64,000 bases of DNA from Micromonospora phaseoli (GTDB taxonomy: Bacteria > Actinomycetota > Actinomycetes > Mycobacteriales > Micromonosporaceae), in the NCBI RefSeq assembly GCF_900109115.1, contig NZ_FNYV01000002.1, positions 186,001 to 250,000 on the forward strand, given 5' to 3'. The notes beneath the pieces were generated by a model. It was not told the DNA's origin. It ran no database searches and saw only the letters and a list, made by a program, of their open reading frames with translations. Of the stretch, positions 34,319 to 43,065 are shown piece after piece. How positions within the stretch are numbered: position 1 is the stretch's first letter; each line of letters starts with the position of its first letter. The position numbers were made by a program, and so were the translations under genes.

Positions 34319-35704
34319 TCAGGCAGGCCCGGCCGCTTGTCTTGCTGCCTCCGGATCGAGGGTGGCCCCGGCGGGGATCAGGCTGACCAGGCCCGCCGGT
34401 AGCCGCAGCGGGCGTACCTCGGCGTAGCCGAGCATGCCGGTCACGTCGGTGCCGGCGAGCACGTACCGCCGGCCGAGGTCGGTCACCACGGAGACGGCAC
34501 CGCCGGTGGCGCCGGGCGCGGCGACCGACTCGACCACCGCTCCCCTGCCCGGGTCCACCAGCACGTGGTCGGCGACCGTTGGGCCGTCGGCCCCGACGTT
34601 GCTGACCGGCACGGCGGCCAGGTCGGGCAGGTCCACGCCGAGCCGCAGCTCGACCGGGCCGGTGTCGTCGCCGACCCGGGCGCACACCGGCGAGTCGTCC
34701 ACCGTGACCAGCCGGGGCGGCGTGCTCGGTGGCGCGCCGGGACCGGTGGGGGCGAGATCCGCCACCTGGGGCAGGGCGGCGAAACGCCCGAGGCTGACCT
34801 GCTCCGGCTCCCGCTGGCCGGTGCGCGCGAGAAGCAGGCTGGCCTGCAACTCGGTGATGCCGGCCAACCCGTCGCGCAGCACCACCGCGTACTGCCGGCC
34901 GCCGCCGGAGTTGCTCACCAGCAGCACGTCACCGATCCGGGACTCGGCGATCCGCGCGGACGGCCGGCCCAGGCCGGGCGGGTTCAGCGGGGCCAGGTCG
35001 GTGCCGACCGGCACCGTGTTGAGCAGGGCCGCGGCCACCGGCACGGCCCGGGACCGGGTGGTCGCCAGCGCCGCCAGCACCCGGTCGGTGTCGCGGATCA
35101 GGTACCGCCGCTGCTGCCAGAGGAGGTGCAGTCGGCCGTCCGGCGCGCGCAGCAGCAGCGCGTCCTCGCCGAGGGGTCGTCCACCGGTTCCGCCGGTGCC
35201 GACCATCAGCACCGAGCGCGGCTCGGGTCGGCCCTGCGGCGCGGCCACCGAGCAGACCGTCCACGCCGCGGTGGCGAGCCGACCCACGGCGGGCAGCGAG
35301 TCGGGTGCGTCGGCGATGCCGAGCGGCAGCCCGCGCGGCACCCCGTCGATCGACCGGCGTGACACCAGCACGGTCCTGGGCTGCTGCGCACCGATGATGA
35401 GCAGCGCGGACGCGTAGTTGAGCACCGGGTGCAGCTTCTCCTGCCGGTAGACGAACCGGGCACCGGACTCCTTCTCCACGATGACCGCGCCGCTGTCGCG
35501 CCACTTCGTGCCGCCACCGGCGAACAGCCCGTAGAGGGCGGCGGCACCCAGCCCGATGACCGCCACCAGCACGCTGGCCATCCCCGCGCCGGCGAGCCGG
35601 CGCAACGGTGACTGCGCCGGATCGGTCTCGCGCATCACCAGAGCGGCGACCGCCCGCTGGATGGTGAACTGGTACGAGTGCAGCTGGTCCTGCCGCGACG
35701 GCAT
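34319..35704 (-). CDS. eccB: Type VII secretion protein EccB
   Basis: A 461-residue ESX core component. The N-terminal MPSRQDQLHSYQFTIQRAVAALV matches the conserved EccB cytosolic start, one TM helix follows (SVLVAVIGLGAAALYGLF, about 45-62), then the extracytoplasmic repeat domain. ATG 35704 has GGAGGGG upstream. No eccC, eccD, eccE, mycosin or canonical WXG100 gene is adjacent, so it is an orphan here, unless the helical-protein operon 3 kb away is related. It is convergent with the XRE-TPR gene. Confidence 0.92.
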   Translation of the reverse strand: MPSRQDQLHSYQFTIQRAVAALVMRETDPAQSPLRRLAGAGMASVLVAVIGLGAAALYGLFAGGGTKWRDSGAVIVEKESGARFVYRQEKLHPVLNYASALLIIGAQQPRTVLVSRRSIDGVPRGLPLGIADAPDSLPAVGRLATAAWTVCSVAAPQGRPEPRSVLMVGTGGTGGRPLGEDALLLRAPDGRLHLLWQQRRYLIRDTDRVLAALATTRSRAVPVAAALLNTVPVGTDLAPLNPPGLGRPSARIAESRIGDVLLVSNSGGGRQYAVVLRDGLAGITELQASLLLARTGQREPEQVSLGRFAALPQVADLAPTGPGAPPSTPPRLVTVDDSPVCARVGDDTGPVELRLGVDLPDLAAVPVSNVGADGPTVADHVLVDPGRGAVVESVAAPGATGGAVSVVTDLGRRYVLAGTDVTGMLGYAEVRPLRLPAGLVSLIPAGATLDPEAARQAAGPA

Positions 35705-35815
35705 GAAGTCCCCTCCGGCGAAACGGTCGGGGCACAGGATATGCGGTGCGTCGATGTTTCGAGGACCGTGCGTCACGACGCCGGTCCGCTTCCGTCCACC
35801 GGTAGCATTCCGGCG

Positions 35816-36535
35816 GTGAATGCACGTTTCGAGGAGTTGGCCTGGCGGGCGACGCCAATCGGCGAGATCAGTCTGCGCCGGCGCCGCGATCCCCGACTGG
35901 ACCTCGAGGTGTACGAGGTCAAGCTCGACGACGAGTTCCTGATGTCGAGCCTGTTCACCGCCGGTGAGGTCGAGCTGGCCCGGCTGGGGCTGGCGTCGCT
36001 GGTCGGCGAGCGCCTCGACGTGGTCGTCGGCGGGCTGGGGCTCGGCTACACCGCTCGCACCGCGTTGCAGGACGACCGGGTCGCCTCGCTGCTGGTGGTG
36101 GAGGCCGTCGAGGACGTCATCGACTGGCACCGCCGGGGCCTGCTGCCCTTCGCCGACGGGCTGGCCACGGATCCGCGTACCCGGCTGGTGCGGGCCGACT
36201 TCTTCGCCCAGGTGGCCGGCCCGGACGGCCTCGACCCCGACGACGCCGGGCGCCGTTTCCACGCCGTGCTGCTGGACGTCGACCACTCCCCCCGGCATCC
36301 GCTGCACCCGAGCCACGCGGCCTTCTACCGGCCCGACGGGCTGCGCCGGCTGGCTCGGCTGCTGCACCCCGGCGGGGTCTTCGCTCTCTGGTCGGACGAC
36401 CCACCGGATCCGGACTTCGAGGCCGCCCTCGCCGCCGTGTTCGCCAACCATCGCAGCCAGGTGGTGCGCTTCGCCAACCCGTTGACCGGAGGCGAGTCGA
36501 CCAACACCGTCTATCTGGCGCAGACCCCGGCGTGA
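35816..36535 (+). CDS. Spermidine-synthase-like methyltransferase-fold protein
   Basis: A 239-residue protein of the spermidine/spermine synthase-like group: VVVGGLGLGYTARTAL in place of the nucleotide motif, VVEAVEDVIDWHRRG as the acidic motif and FHAVLLDVDHSPRHPL as the catalytic-region equivalent. True polyamine synthesis is unlikely because the DGG and DSTDP-type motifs are altered. GTG 35816 is chosen as the first start consistent with the N-terminal beta strands. It is divergent from eccB. Confidence 0.8.
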   Translation: MNARFEELAWRATPIGEISLRRRRDPRLDLEVYEVKLDDEFLMSSLFTAGEVELARLGLASLVGERLDVVVGGLGLGYTARTALQDDRVASLLVVEAVEDVIDWHRRGLLPFADGLATDPRTRLVRADFFAQVAGPDGLDPDDAGRRFHAVLLDVDHSPRHPLHPSHAAFYRPDGLRRLARLLHPGGVFALWSDDPPDPDFEAALAAVFANHRSQVVRFANPLTGGESTNTVYLAQTPA

Positions 36536-36634
36536 CCCGCACCGGATCTGCGCACCCGGCATGATCCTGGCGTATTCGGGTAGCAGCGTCGGCAGGCCGC
36601 CCGGACCGACCGGACGGCGGTACGGGAGGTGGAG

Positions 36635-36811
36635 ATGCGCGCCCTACTCTGGGTCGTCGGTGTGGTCGCCGGCGTACTGATCCTGCTCGGGCTGCTCCTT
36701 GAAGCGGTCCAGTGGCTGGTCATCATCGGCATCATCGCCCTCGTCGCGGTGATCGTGCTGGCCTTCGTCAAGGGTCGACAGTCGGCCCACAACCGCGCCG
36801 GCCGCCGCTAG
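36635..36811 (+). CDS. Small two-helix membrane protein
   Basis: A 58-residue protein: ATG 36635 preceded by GGGAGG (36624-36629) at 5-nt spacing. Two hydrophobic segments (ALLWVVGVVAGVLILLGLLL and WLVIIGIIALVAVIVLAFV) and a basic tail KGRQSAHNRAGRR. Similar small membrane proteins are common in actinomycetes; function unknown. It ends 40 nt from the desaturase stop on the opposite strand. Confidence 0.75.
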   Translation: MRALLWVVGVVAGVLILLGLLLEAVQWLVIIGIIALVAVIVLAFVKGRQSAHNRAGRR

Positions 36812-36850
36812 GGCGACCGGCCGGGGCTGGACCATCCATTGGGTGTCCGG

Positions 36851-38014
36851 TCAGACGCCCGCGGTGGCGAGGGTCGGGACCGGACGGTCGACGGTGTCGT
36901 CGATCGGCGCGATGGGGGCCGCCGGCCGGCGCCGGTTGGGCAGGGCGAGCCGGAAGACCTTGCGCCAGGCCGAGAAGACCTGCCGGGGCATCGACCCGGT
37001 GGTGTACTTCAGCCCGTAGCGGTCGAAGAGCGCCCGGATTTCGGGGGCGATCTCCTGGTAGCGGTTGCTCGGCAGGTCGGGGAAGAGGTGGTGCTCGATC
37101 TGGAACGAGAGGTTCCCGGTCATGATGTGCAGCAGCCGGTTACCGCTGATGTTGGCCGAGCCGAGCATCTGCCGCACGTACCACTCGCCACGGGTCTCGC
37201 CCTCGATCGAGGTCTTCTCGAAGGTCTCCACGCCCTCCGGGAAGTGCCCACACATGATCACCGAGTGGCTCCACAGGTTGCGGATCAGGTTCGCGGTGAA
37301 GGTCGCGGCCATGGTGTGGAAGAACGACGGGCCGGACAGCAACGGGTGCACGACATAGTCCTTGAGGACCTGGCGACGGATCTTACGACCGACCGCGCGG
37401 ACCCGGGCCCGGAACTCCGGGGTCTTGTGCCGCCCGTGCTTCAGGTTCTTGCCCAGCTCAAGGTCGTACGCCGCGATGCCGTACTCGAAGAAGCAGGCGT
37501 TGACGAAGTTGTAGAACGGCTGTCCCAGGTAGGCCGGGTGCCAGGGCTGGTCCTCGTCGACCCGCATGATGCCGTAGCCGAGGTCGTTGTCCTTGCCGAT
37601 CACGTTGGTGAAGCGGTGGTGCAGCTCGTTGTGCGAGTGCTTCCACTGGTCGGCCGGAGAGACGTGGTCCCACTCCCAGCTGGTCGAATGGATCTTCGGG
37701 TCGCGCATCCAGTCCCACTGGCCGTGCAGGATGTTGTGCCCGATCTCCATGTTCTCCAGGATCTTGGCCACGGAGAGCCCGGCGGTGCCGACGATCCAGG
37801 CCGGCGGGAACAGCGAGAACAGCAGCACCACCCGGCTGCCGACCTCCAGCTTCCGCTGGGTCGAGATGACCTTACGGATGTACGCGGCGTCCCGCTCGCC
37901 CCGGGAGGCGATCACCCGCTCCCGGATGGCGTCGAGCTCCCTACCGAGGTTCTCGATGTCCTCGGCGCTCAGGTGGGCGATCGGGTTGTCGGCCTTCTTC
38001 TGGATGACAGTCAC
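36851..38014 (-). CDS. Membrane fatty acid desaturase
   Basis: A 387-residue di-iron desaturase of the acyl-CoA/DesA3-like type. The three His boxes are present: GHNILHGQ, HSHNELHHR and QIEHHLFP. Hydrophobic segments flank them. It should introduce a double bond into membrane or CoA-bound acyl chains using O2 and electrons from the adjacent reductase, whose gene ends 15 nt upstream on the same strand. ATG 38014. Confidence 0.93.
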   Translation of the reverse strand: MTVIQKKADNPIAHLSAEDIENLGRELDAIRERVIASRGERDAAYIRKVISTQRKLEVGSRVVLLFSLFPPAWIVGTAGLSVAKILENMEIGHNILHGQWDWMRDPKIHSTSWEWDHVSPADQWKHSHNELHHRFTNVIGKDNDLGYGIMRVDEDQPWHPAYLGQPFYNFVNACFFEYGIAAYDLELGKNLKHGRHKTPEFRARVRAVGRKIRRQVLKDYVVHPLLSGPSFFHTMAATFTANLIRNLWSHSVIMCGHFPEGVETFEKTSIEGETRGEWYVRQMLGSANISGNRLLHIMTGNLSFQIEHHLFPDLPSNRYQEIAPEIRALFDRYGLKYTTGSMPRQVFSAWRKVFRLALPNRRRPAAPIAPIDDTVDRPVPTLATAGV

Positions 38015-38029
38015 GTCGGCGGTCTCCGA

Positions 38030-39121
38030 TCAGATTTCGAGTTCGCACGGGCCGGCGGCGGCAGACACGCAGGTCTGCACGCGTACGCCGTCGCCCGGCA
38101 GGGCGGTGGTGAGCTGGCCGTTGCGCAGGTCGCGGACCGCGCCCTGGCGCAGCGGCAGGACGCAGCCGAAGCAGATGCCCATCCGGCAGCCCGACGGCAT
38201 CAGCACCCCGGCGTTCTCGCCGGCGTCGAGCAGCGGGGTGGCGCCGGGGGCCTCGACGGTCACCGACGAACGGGTGAAGGTGACCGTGCCGCCGTCACCG
38301 GCGGTGATCACGGTGGGCCGGAACCGCTCGGTGTGCAGCCGCTCGGCCTGGCCCCGGGCCGACCAGTGCGCCTCGGCGGCGTCGAGCAGCCCGAGCGGGC
38401 CGCAGGCCCAGGTCTGGCGCTCCAGATGGTCGGGCACCAGGGCGTCGAGCTCGGCCACGTCCAGCAGCCCGTCGACATCCGTGTGCCGCTCGACCAGCCG
38501 GACGGCGCCGCTCTCGGCGAGGGCACGCAACTCCCCGCCGAACACCACGTCGGCCGCGGCGGGCGCCGAATGGACCAGCACCACGTCGCTGCCGGCCAGC
38601 GCGCCCGAGCGCAGCATCCCGGCGACCGGGGTGATGCCGCTGCCGGCGGTGAGGAACAGCACCCGCGACGGCGCCGGCTCCGGCAGCACGAAATCGCCGC
38701 GGGCCTGGTCGAGCTGCACGATCGTGCCCGGCCGGACCCGGCGGACCAGGTGGTTGCTGACCACGCCGTCGGGGATCGCCTTGACCGTCACCGAGATCGG
38801 TTCGGTCCGGCGGCCCGGTACCGAGGTCACCGAGTAGGCCCGCCACTGCCGTACGCCGTCGACGTCGACACCGAGCCGGACGTACTGGCCCGGGACGTGT
38901 CCGCGCCAACTGCGCCCCGGCTGGATCACCAGGGTCGCCGCGTCCGGGGTCTCCGGGCGCACCGCGACGATCCGGCCGCGCAGATCGGCTCCGGCACGTA
39001 GCGGGGCAAACAGGTCGAGGTAGTCCGACGGCAGGACCGGAGTGGTCACCGTCTCGGCGAGCCGCCACAGGCGGCCCCGGAAGGATGTGCTCGCGTCCGG
39101 TCGCGGGATGGTGGCGGTCAT
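38030..39121 (-). CDS. Ferredoxin reductase with C-terminal [2Fe-2S] domain
   Basis: A 363-residue flavin reductase: FAD-binding motif RAYSVT (about 125-130), NAD(P)-binding segment LTAGSGITP, and a C-terminal plant-type [2Fe-2S] site SGCRMGICFGC with the fourth Cys in VQTCV. It matches the Rv3230c-type partner that feeds electrons to DesA3 desaturases. ATG 39121 gives the normal length; the frame stays open upstream into the divergent gene only by high GC. It is the first gene of the reductase-desaturase operon. Confidence 0.92.
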   Translation of the reverse strand: MTATIPRPDASTSFRGRLWRLAETVTTPVLPSDYLDLFAPLRAGADLRGRIVAVRPETPDAATLVIQPGRSWRGHVPGQYVRLGVDVDGVRQWRAYSVTSVPGRRTEPISVTVKAIPDGVVSNHLVRRVRPGTIVQLDQARGDFVLPEPAPSRVLFLTAGSGITPVAGMLRSGALAGSDVVLVHSAPAAADVVFGGELRALAESGAVRLVERHTDVDGLLDVAELDALVPDHLERQTWACGPLGLLDAAEAHWSARGQAERLHTERFRPTVITAGDGGTVTFTRSSVTVEAPGATPLLDAGENAGVLMPSGCRMGICFGCVLPLRQGAVRDLRNGQLTTALPGDGVRVQTCVSAAAGPCELEI

Positions 39122-39205
39122 AAGACGATGGTCGCGGCCCGCTGGCATAAACTCTTGGTCTGCGAAGGTAAAGCGATCCACCCCTTTTGTGCGGAGAGAA
39201 CAACC

Positions 39206-40468
39206 GTGGCGGAAACCTCGGGTACCACCAATCGGGCTGCCCGCATCGAGCTGGACGAGCGGGTGGCCCACGAACTGCGTGACCTGCTGCCGCTGGTCGC
39301 CGGGCGCACCATCACCGCGATCACGGCCGAGGTGCCCAGCTACTCCGGCACCCTGACCGGCCAGATGCGGGACAAGATAGAGAACGCCGTGCAGATCGCC
39401 CTCGGCACCTTCCTGCAACTGGTCGAGCAGTCCCGGACGGCCGACCGACCCCAGGCCAGCGACCCCAGCACCCCGCTGGTCCCGGCGCTGGAGGCCGCGT
39501 ACGCCCTGGGCAGCGGCGAGGCTCGCTCCGGTCGTAGCGTGGACGCGCTGCTGGCCGCGTACCGGGTCGGTGCCCGGGTCTCCTGGCGGGAGATGGCCGC
39601 GGCCACCGTGGCGATCGGGCTGCCCGCCGCCACGGTGGCCGAGTTCGCCGAGCTGATGTTCGCCTACATCGACGAACTCTCCGCGGCCAGCGTGGCCGGG
39701 CACGCCGACGAGTTGGCCAGCGTGGGCCGGGCGCGGCGGCGGAACCTGGAACGGCTCACCCAGCAACTGCTCCTCGGCGAGCCGGAGGAGGTCCTGCAAC
39801 GCAGCGCGAAGCGGGCGGACTGGCCGGTGCCGCAGACCCTCACCGTCGCGCTGCTGCCGCAGGCGAAGCTGCGTGGCGCGCTCGCGCTGCTCGACGAGCA
39901 CACCCTGGAGAGCAGCGAGGAGATGCCGGCGGGTGAGCCCGGTGAGGAGACGGCGGTGCTGCTCGTACCGGACATGCACGGCGACCGGCGGCGGCAGCTC
40001 GCCCGGGTGCTGCAGGGGCGCCGCGCGGTGCTGGGGCCGGCCCGCCCCTGGTCCCGGGCCTGTTCGTCCTACCGGCGGGTCGTCCGGGTGGTCGCCCTCG
40101 GCATCACCCGCCCCGCCGACGGTGAGCCGCTGGACACTGACCAGCACCTGTCCGAGCTGCTGCTCAGCGCGGACGTCGAGGCGCTCGCCGACCTGCGCAC
40201 CCGGGTCCTGCAACCCCTCGCCGAACTGCCCGCGGCCACCGCCGAGCGGCTCACCGAGACGCTGCGCTCCTGGCTGCTGCACCAGGGGCGGCGTGACGAC
40301 GTCGCCGCCGACCTGTTCGTCCATCCGCAGACCGTGCGCTACCGGATGGGTCAGCTGCGCCAGCTGTACGGCGAGCGACTCACCGATCCGCGTAGCCTGC
40401 TCGACCTCACGGTCGCCCTGGCGCTACCGGTCGGCATCCCGCCGGCCAGCATCGCCCCGGCCGGCTGA
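39206..40468 (+). CDS. PucR/FasR-like transcriptional regulator
   Basis: A 420-residue regulator. The C-terminus holds the PucR-type HTH (DDVAADLFVHPQTVRYRMGQLRQLYG). The N-terminal two thirds is helical, with a CdaR-like middle. FasR of Streptomyces, a fatty-acid synthesis regulator, has this architecture. The gene is divergent from the desaturase operon across 84 nt, so lipid-responsive control of desaturation is plausible. GTG 39206 has GGAGAG (39193-39198); the frame is open up to 39128 without signals. Confidence 0.85.
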   Translation: MAETSGTTNRAARIELDERVAHELRDLLPLVAGRTITAITAEVPSYSGTLTGQMRDKIENAVQIALGTFLQLVEQSRTADRPQASDPSTPLVPALEAAYALGSGEARSGRSVDALLAAYRVGARVSWREMAAATVAIGLPAATVAEFAELMFAYIDELSAASVAGHADELASVGRARRRNLERLTQQLLLGEPEEVLQRSAKRADWPVPQTLTVALLPQAKLRGALALLDEHTLESSEEMPAGEPGEETAVLLVPDMHGDRRRQLARVLQGRRAVLGPARPWSRACSSYRRVVRVVALGITRPADGEPLDTDQHLSELLLSADVEALADLRTRVLQPLAELPAATAERLTETLRSWLLHQGRRDDVAADLFVHPQTVRYRMGQLRQLYGERLTDPRSLLDLTVALALPVGIPPASIAPAG

Positions 40469-40549
40469 CATCGGCCGGCTGACATCGGGCCGGCTGAATC
40501 GGACCGGGTGAGATCGGGCCGGGTGAGATCGGGCCGGGTGAGATCGGGC
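40462..40549. repeat. Six degenerate 14-15-bp tandem repeats
   Basis: Six units beginning at the end of the PucR-like gene. The first three are CGGCTGACATCGGC-type and the last three are identical CGGGTGAGATCGGGC units. They fill most of the 113-nt convergent gap to the antiporter gene. No hairpin of note. Confidence 0.85.
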
Positions 40550-40581
40550 CGGCGGCCGGAGTGGGCGCGCGGCGTCTCGGG

Positions 40582-42153
40582 TCACTCGGAGGTCATCGGC
40601 CCCAGCAGGCGGATCTCCTCCGCGTCGAGGCTGGCCTGCAGCTCGCGCAGCACGGTGTCGTCGATCTCCCGACGGTCGCGCATCCGGATGATCTCGCGGC
40701 GCTTGTGTTCGAGCGCGGCCAGGCGCAGCCGGCGCTCCGTCTCGCGGGCCGCCGACGAGGCGTCCTCCGGCTCGGACCGCACGGCGCCCAGATGGCCCTC
40801 GTACTCGGCCTGGAGTCGCTGCACGGCCTCCGGGTGGGCGCCCACCCGCTCGGCGATGTCGGACAGGGCGGCGAGCGTGGACTGGGTGGCGTGCACCCGT
40901 GCCTGCCGCGTCTCCGCGACGCGTTCCGGGTCGCCGGTCAACCCGGCCCAGGTCATCAGGAACGGCAGGGTGGTGCCCTGGACCAGCATCGTCAACAGGA
41001 TCACCGTGGCGACACAGAAAATGATCAGATCCCGCTCCGGCACCGGCTCGCCGTCATGTGCGGTCAGTGGCACGGCGAGCGCCGCCGCCAGCGATACCGC
41101 GCCCCGGAACCCGGCCCAGCCGGCTACCGTACGCACCCGCCAGTTCACTCGGCGGGCGAGCGTCGACTCGCGCCGGTCCAGCCGGGCGACGGCGGCGATC
41201 AGGTGCAGCCAGAGCATCCTGACCAGCACCAGCACGACGGCGACGACGACCGTGATCGTAATGGCGCGGGCCAGCGTGAGGCTGGTGACGTTGCGCACCG
41301 CCCGTGGGATCTGGAGGCCGACCAGCACGAAGAGTCCACCGTTGATGAGGAAGGTGGTCAGGTCCCAGAACGACAGCGCCAGCACGCGGGAGCGGGCCCG
41401 GATCACCCGCGGGCTGGCGAAGGAGACGATCAGGCCGGAGACCACCACCGCGAGCACCCCGCTCTCGTGGATGGCGTCGGCGAGGAAGAAGGCGGTGAAC
41501 GGGGTGAGCACACTGAGCGCGCCCTCGCGCAGCGGGTCGTCGAGGCGCTTACGGATCAGGACCACCACGGTGCCGACCAGCAGGCCCGCTGCGATGCCAC
41601 CGACGAACGACAGACCGACCCGCTCGACCAGTTCGAAGACGGTCGGAGCCGCACCCCCACCCAGCAGGCCCAGGGCGACGGCGAACAGCACCAGGGCGGT
41701 GCCGTCGTTGATCAGGCTCTCGGCGCGCAGGGTGGTCAGCAGGCGTCGGGGCATCCGCTTGGCCAGCCCGGCCACCGCCGCCGCGTCGGTCGGAGCGAGC
41801 ACCGCGCCCAGCACCCAGGCCACCGCCGGGTCGACGCCGAACCGCTGCACCACCAGCGACACCGCCACCATCGTGACGCCGACCAGGCCGACCGCCAGCA
41901 ACGTGATGATCCCGAGGTTCGCCCGGACCTCCCGCAGACTGGTCGCCAGGCTCTCCCGGTAGAGGATCGCCGGCAGGAACAGCAGCAGCACCACCTCGGG
42001 TGCGAGCGTCACCTCCGCGAACGGCGGCAGCAGCGCCAACAGGGCGCCCAGGCAGATGAGCAGCACCGGCGGAGCCACCCGGTAGCGTCCGCCGATCGTG
42101 GTGCCGACCAGCACGGTGACGCCCAGGGCGATGACCAGCAGCAGCTCGCGCAC
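40582..42153 (-). CDS. CPA1-type Na+/H+ antiporter
   Basis: A 523-residue monovalent cation/proton antiporter with about 12 TM helices. The family motifs LAPTDAAAVAG (helix 5) and ESLINDGTALVLF (helix 6) carry the ion-binding Asp residues. A C-terminal cytosolic tail of about 120 residues is charged and helical (ARVHATQSTLAALSDIAERVG), probably regulatory. GTG 42153 has GGGGGG upstream and gives a first TM helix near residue 3; longer frames add an Arg/Cys-rich stretch unlike the family. Confidence 0.92.
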   Translation of the reverse strand: MRELLLVIALGVTVLVGTTIGGRYRVAPPVLLICLGALLALLPPFAEVTLAPEVVLLLFLPAILYRESLATSLREVRANLGIITLLAVGLVGVTMVAVSLVVQRFGVDPAVAWVLGAVLAPTDAAAVAGLAKRMPRRLLTTLRAESLINDGTALVLFAVALGLLGGGAAPTVFELVERVGLSFVGGIAAGLLVGTVVVLIRKRLDDPLREGALSVLTPFTAFFLADAIHESGVLAVVVSGLIVSFASPRVIRARSRVLALSFWDLTTFLINGGLFVLVGLQIPRAVRNVTSLTLARAITITVVVAVVLVLVRMLWLHLIAAVARLDRRESTLARRVNWRVRTVAGWAGFRGAVSLAAALAVPLTAHDGEPVPERDLIIFCVATVILLTMLVQGTTLPFLMTWAGLTGDPERVAETRQARVHATQSTLAALSDIAERVGAHPEAVQRLQAEYEGHLGAVRSEPEDASSAARETERRLRLAALEHKRREIIRMRDRREIDDTVLRELQASLDAEEIRLLGPMTSE

Positions 42154-42229
42154 GTCGCCCCCCGTTCGTCGCCCCCCACATGGTGGTACGCCGACCGGCT
42201 GTCGCGGGCCGATTCCGCACACGGACGGT

Positions 42230-42295
42230 GGCGCGCCGGCCGAGCGGCCCGAGCCGGCGTACGAGGGCGCGCCGGCCTAGCGGCCCGAGCCGGCG
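42230..42295. repeat. 30-bp direct duplication of the iclR 3' end
   Basis: The 30 bp at 42266-42295, which include the TAG stop of the IclR gene, recur at 42230-42259 with one mismatch (G for T, which removes the stop). The copy lies in the 123-nt gap before the antiporter start. A small slippage duplication. Confidence 0.85.
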
Positions 42296-43065
42296 CCCAG
42301 GTCCTCCTCGATGCGCTTCGCGGTGGCCAGCAGCGGCGGCAACAGTTCCTTGCGGATCGTCTCGAAGGAGCCGCGACTGGCGTGGGCGGAGACGTTGACC
42401 GCGGCGATCACGGACCCGTTGTCGCCGTGGATCGGCGCGGCCAGCGACCGCAGCCCCTCCTCCAGCTCCTGGTCGACGAGCGCGTATCCCTGGGCGGCGA
42501 TCCTGGTGAGCGTGGTGCGCAGCTTGGCCGGGTCGGTGATGGTGCGCCGGGTCAGCGGTCGCAGCTGCGCCGTGCGGAGGTAGTCGTCCAGCCAGCCGGC
42601 CGGTGCAGCGGCGAGCAGCACCCGACCCATCGACGTCGCGTACGCGGGGAAGCGGGTGCCGACGCTGATCCCGACCGTCATGATCCGCTTGGTGGGTACC
42701 CGGGCGACATAGACCACCTCGTCGCCGTCGAGGACGGACACCGAACAGGATTCGTGGACCTGCGCGACCAGCGCCTCCATGTGCGGCCGCGCCACCTCGG
42801 GCAGGCTCAGGCTGGACAGGTAGGCGTAGCCGAGGTCGAGGATGCGCGGACGCAGCGAGAACAGTCGCCCGTCGGTGTGCACGTAGCCCAACTCGACCAG
42901 GGTGAGCAGGAAGCGGCGCGCGGCGGCCCGGGTGAGCCCGGTGCTGCGGGCCACCTCGCTGAGGGTGAGCTGCGGATGTTCGGCGTCGAAGGCCCGGATG
43001 ACGGCGAGGCCACGCTCCAGTGACTGGACGAACTCACCGGATCTCGTCGCCACCTCGTCGGTCAC
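42277..43065 (-). CDS. IclR-family regulator of protocatechuate catabolism (PcaR/PobR type)
   Basis: A 262-residue IclR regulator: winged helix LTLSEVARSTGLTRAAARRFLLTLVELGYV and an effector domain with the family block SCSVSVLDGDEVVYVARVP. The length, FVQSLERGLAVIRAF start and position at the end of the pca genes fit the PcaR/PobR group that responds to beta-ketoadipate or aromatics. GTG 43065 overlaps the pcaC stop (GTGA). Candidate operators with half-site TGTTCG lie between pcaI and the aldehyde dehydrogenase gene. Confidence 0.88.
   Translation of the reverse strand: MTDEVATRSGEFVQSLERGLAVIRAFDAEHPQLTLSEVARSTGLTRAAARRFLLTLVELGYVHTDGRLFSLRPRILDLGYAYLSSLSLPEVARPHMEALVAQVHESCSVSVLDGDEVVYVARVPTKRIMTVGISVGTRFPAYATSMGRVLLAAAPAGWLDDYLRTAQLRPLTRRTITDPAKLRTTLTRIAAQGYALVDQELEEGLRSLAAPIHGDNGSVIAAVNVSAHASRGSFETIRKELLPPLLATAKRIEEDLGAGSGR

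Noticed and set aside
30077..36535. Complete integrative conjugative element
   Set aside because: GntR and XRE regulators resemble element regulators, but no integrase, excisionase, replication, FtsK-like transfer gene, tRNA or att repeats are visible.
36839..39001. A 720-residue plus-strand open frame opposite the desaturase and reductase
   Set aside because: The opposite strand encodes proteins with intact His boxes and [2Fe-2S] motifs; the antisense product has no domain and unnatural composition.
40561..43023. An 820-residue plus-strand frame opposite the antiporter and IclR genes
   Set aside because: His/Gln/Arg-rich antisense shadow; the minus strand shows antiporter and HTH motifs.
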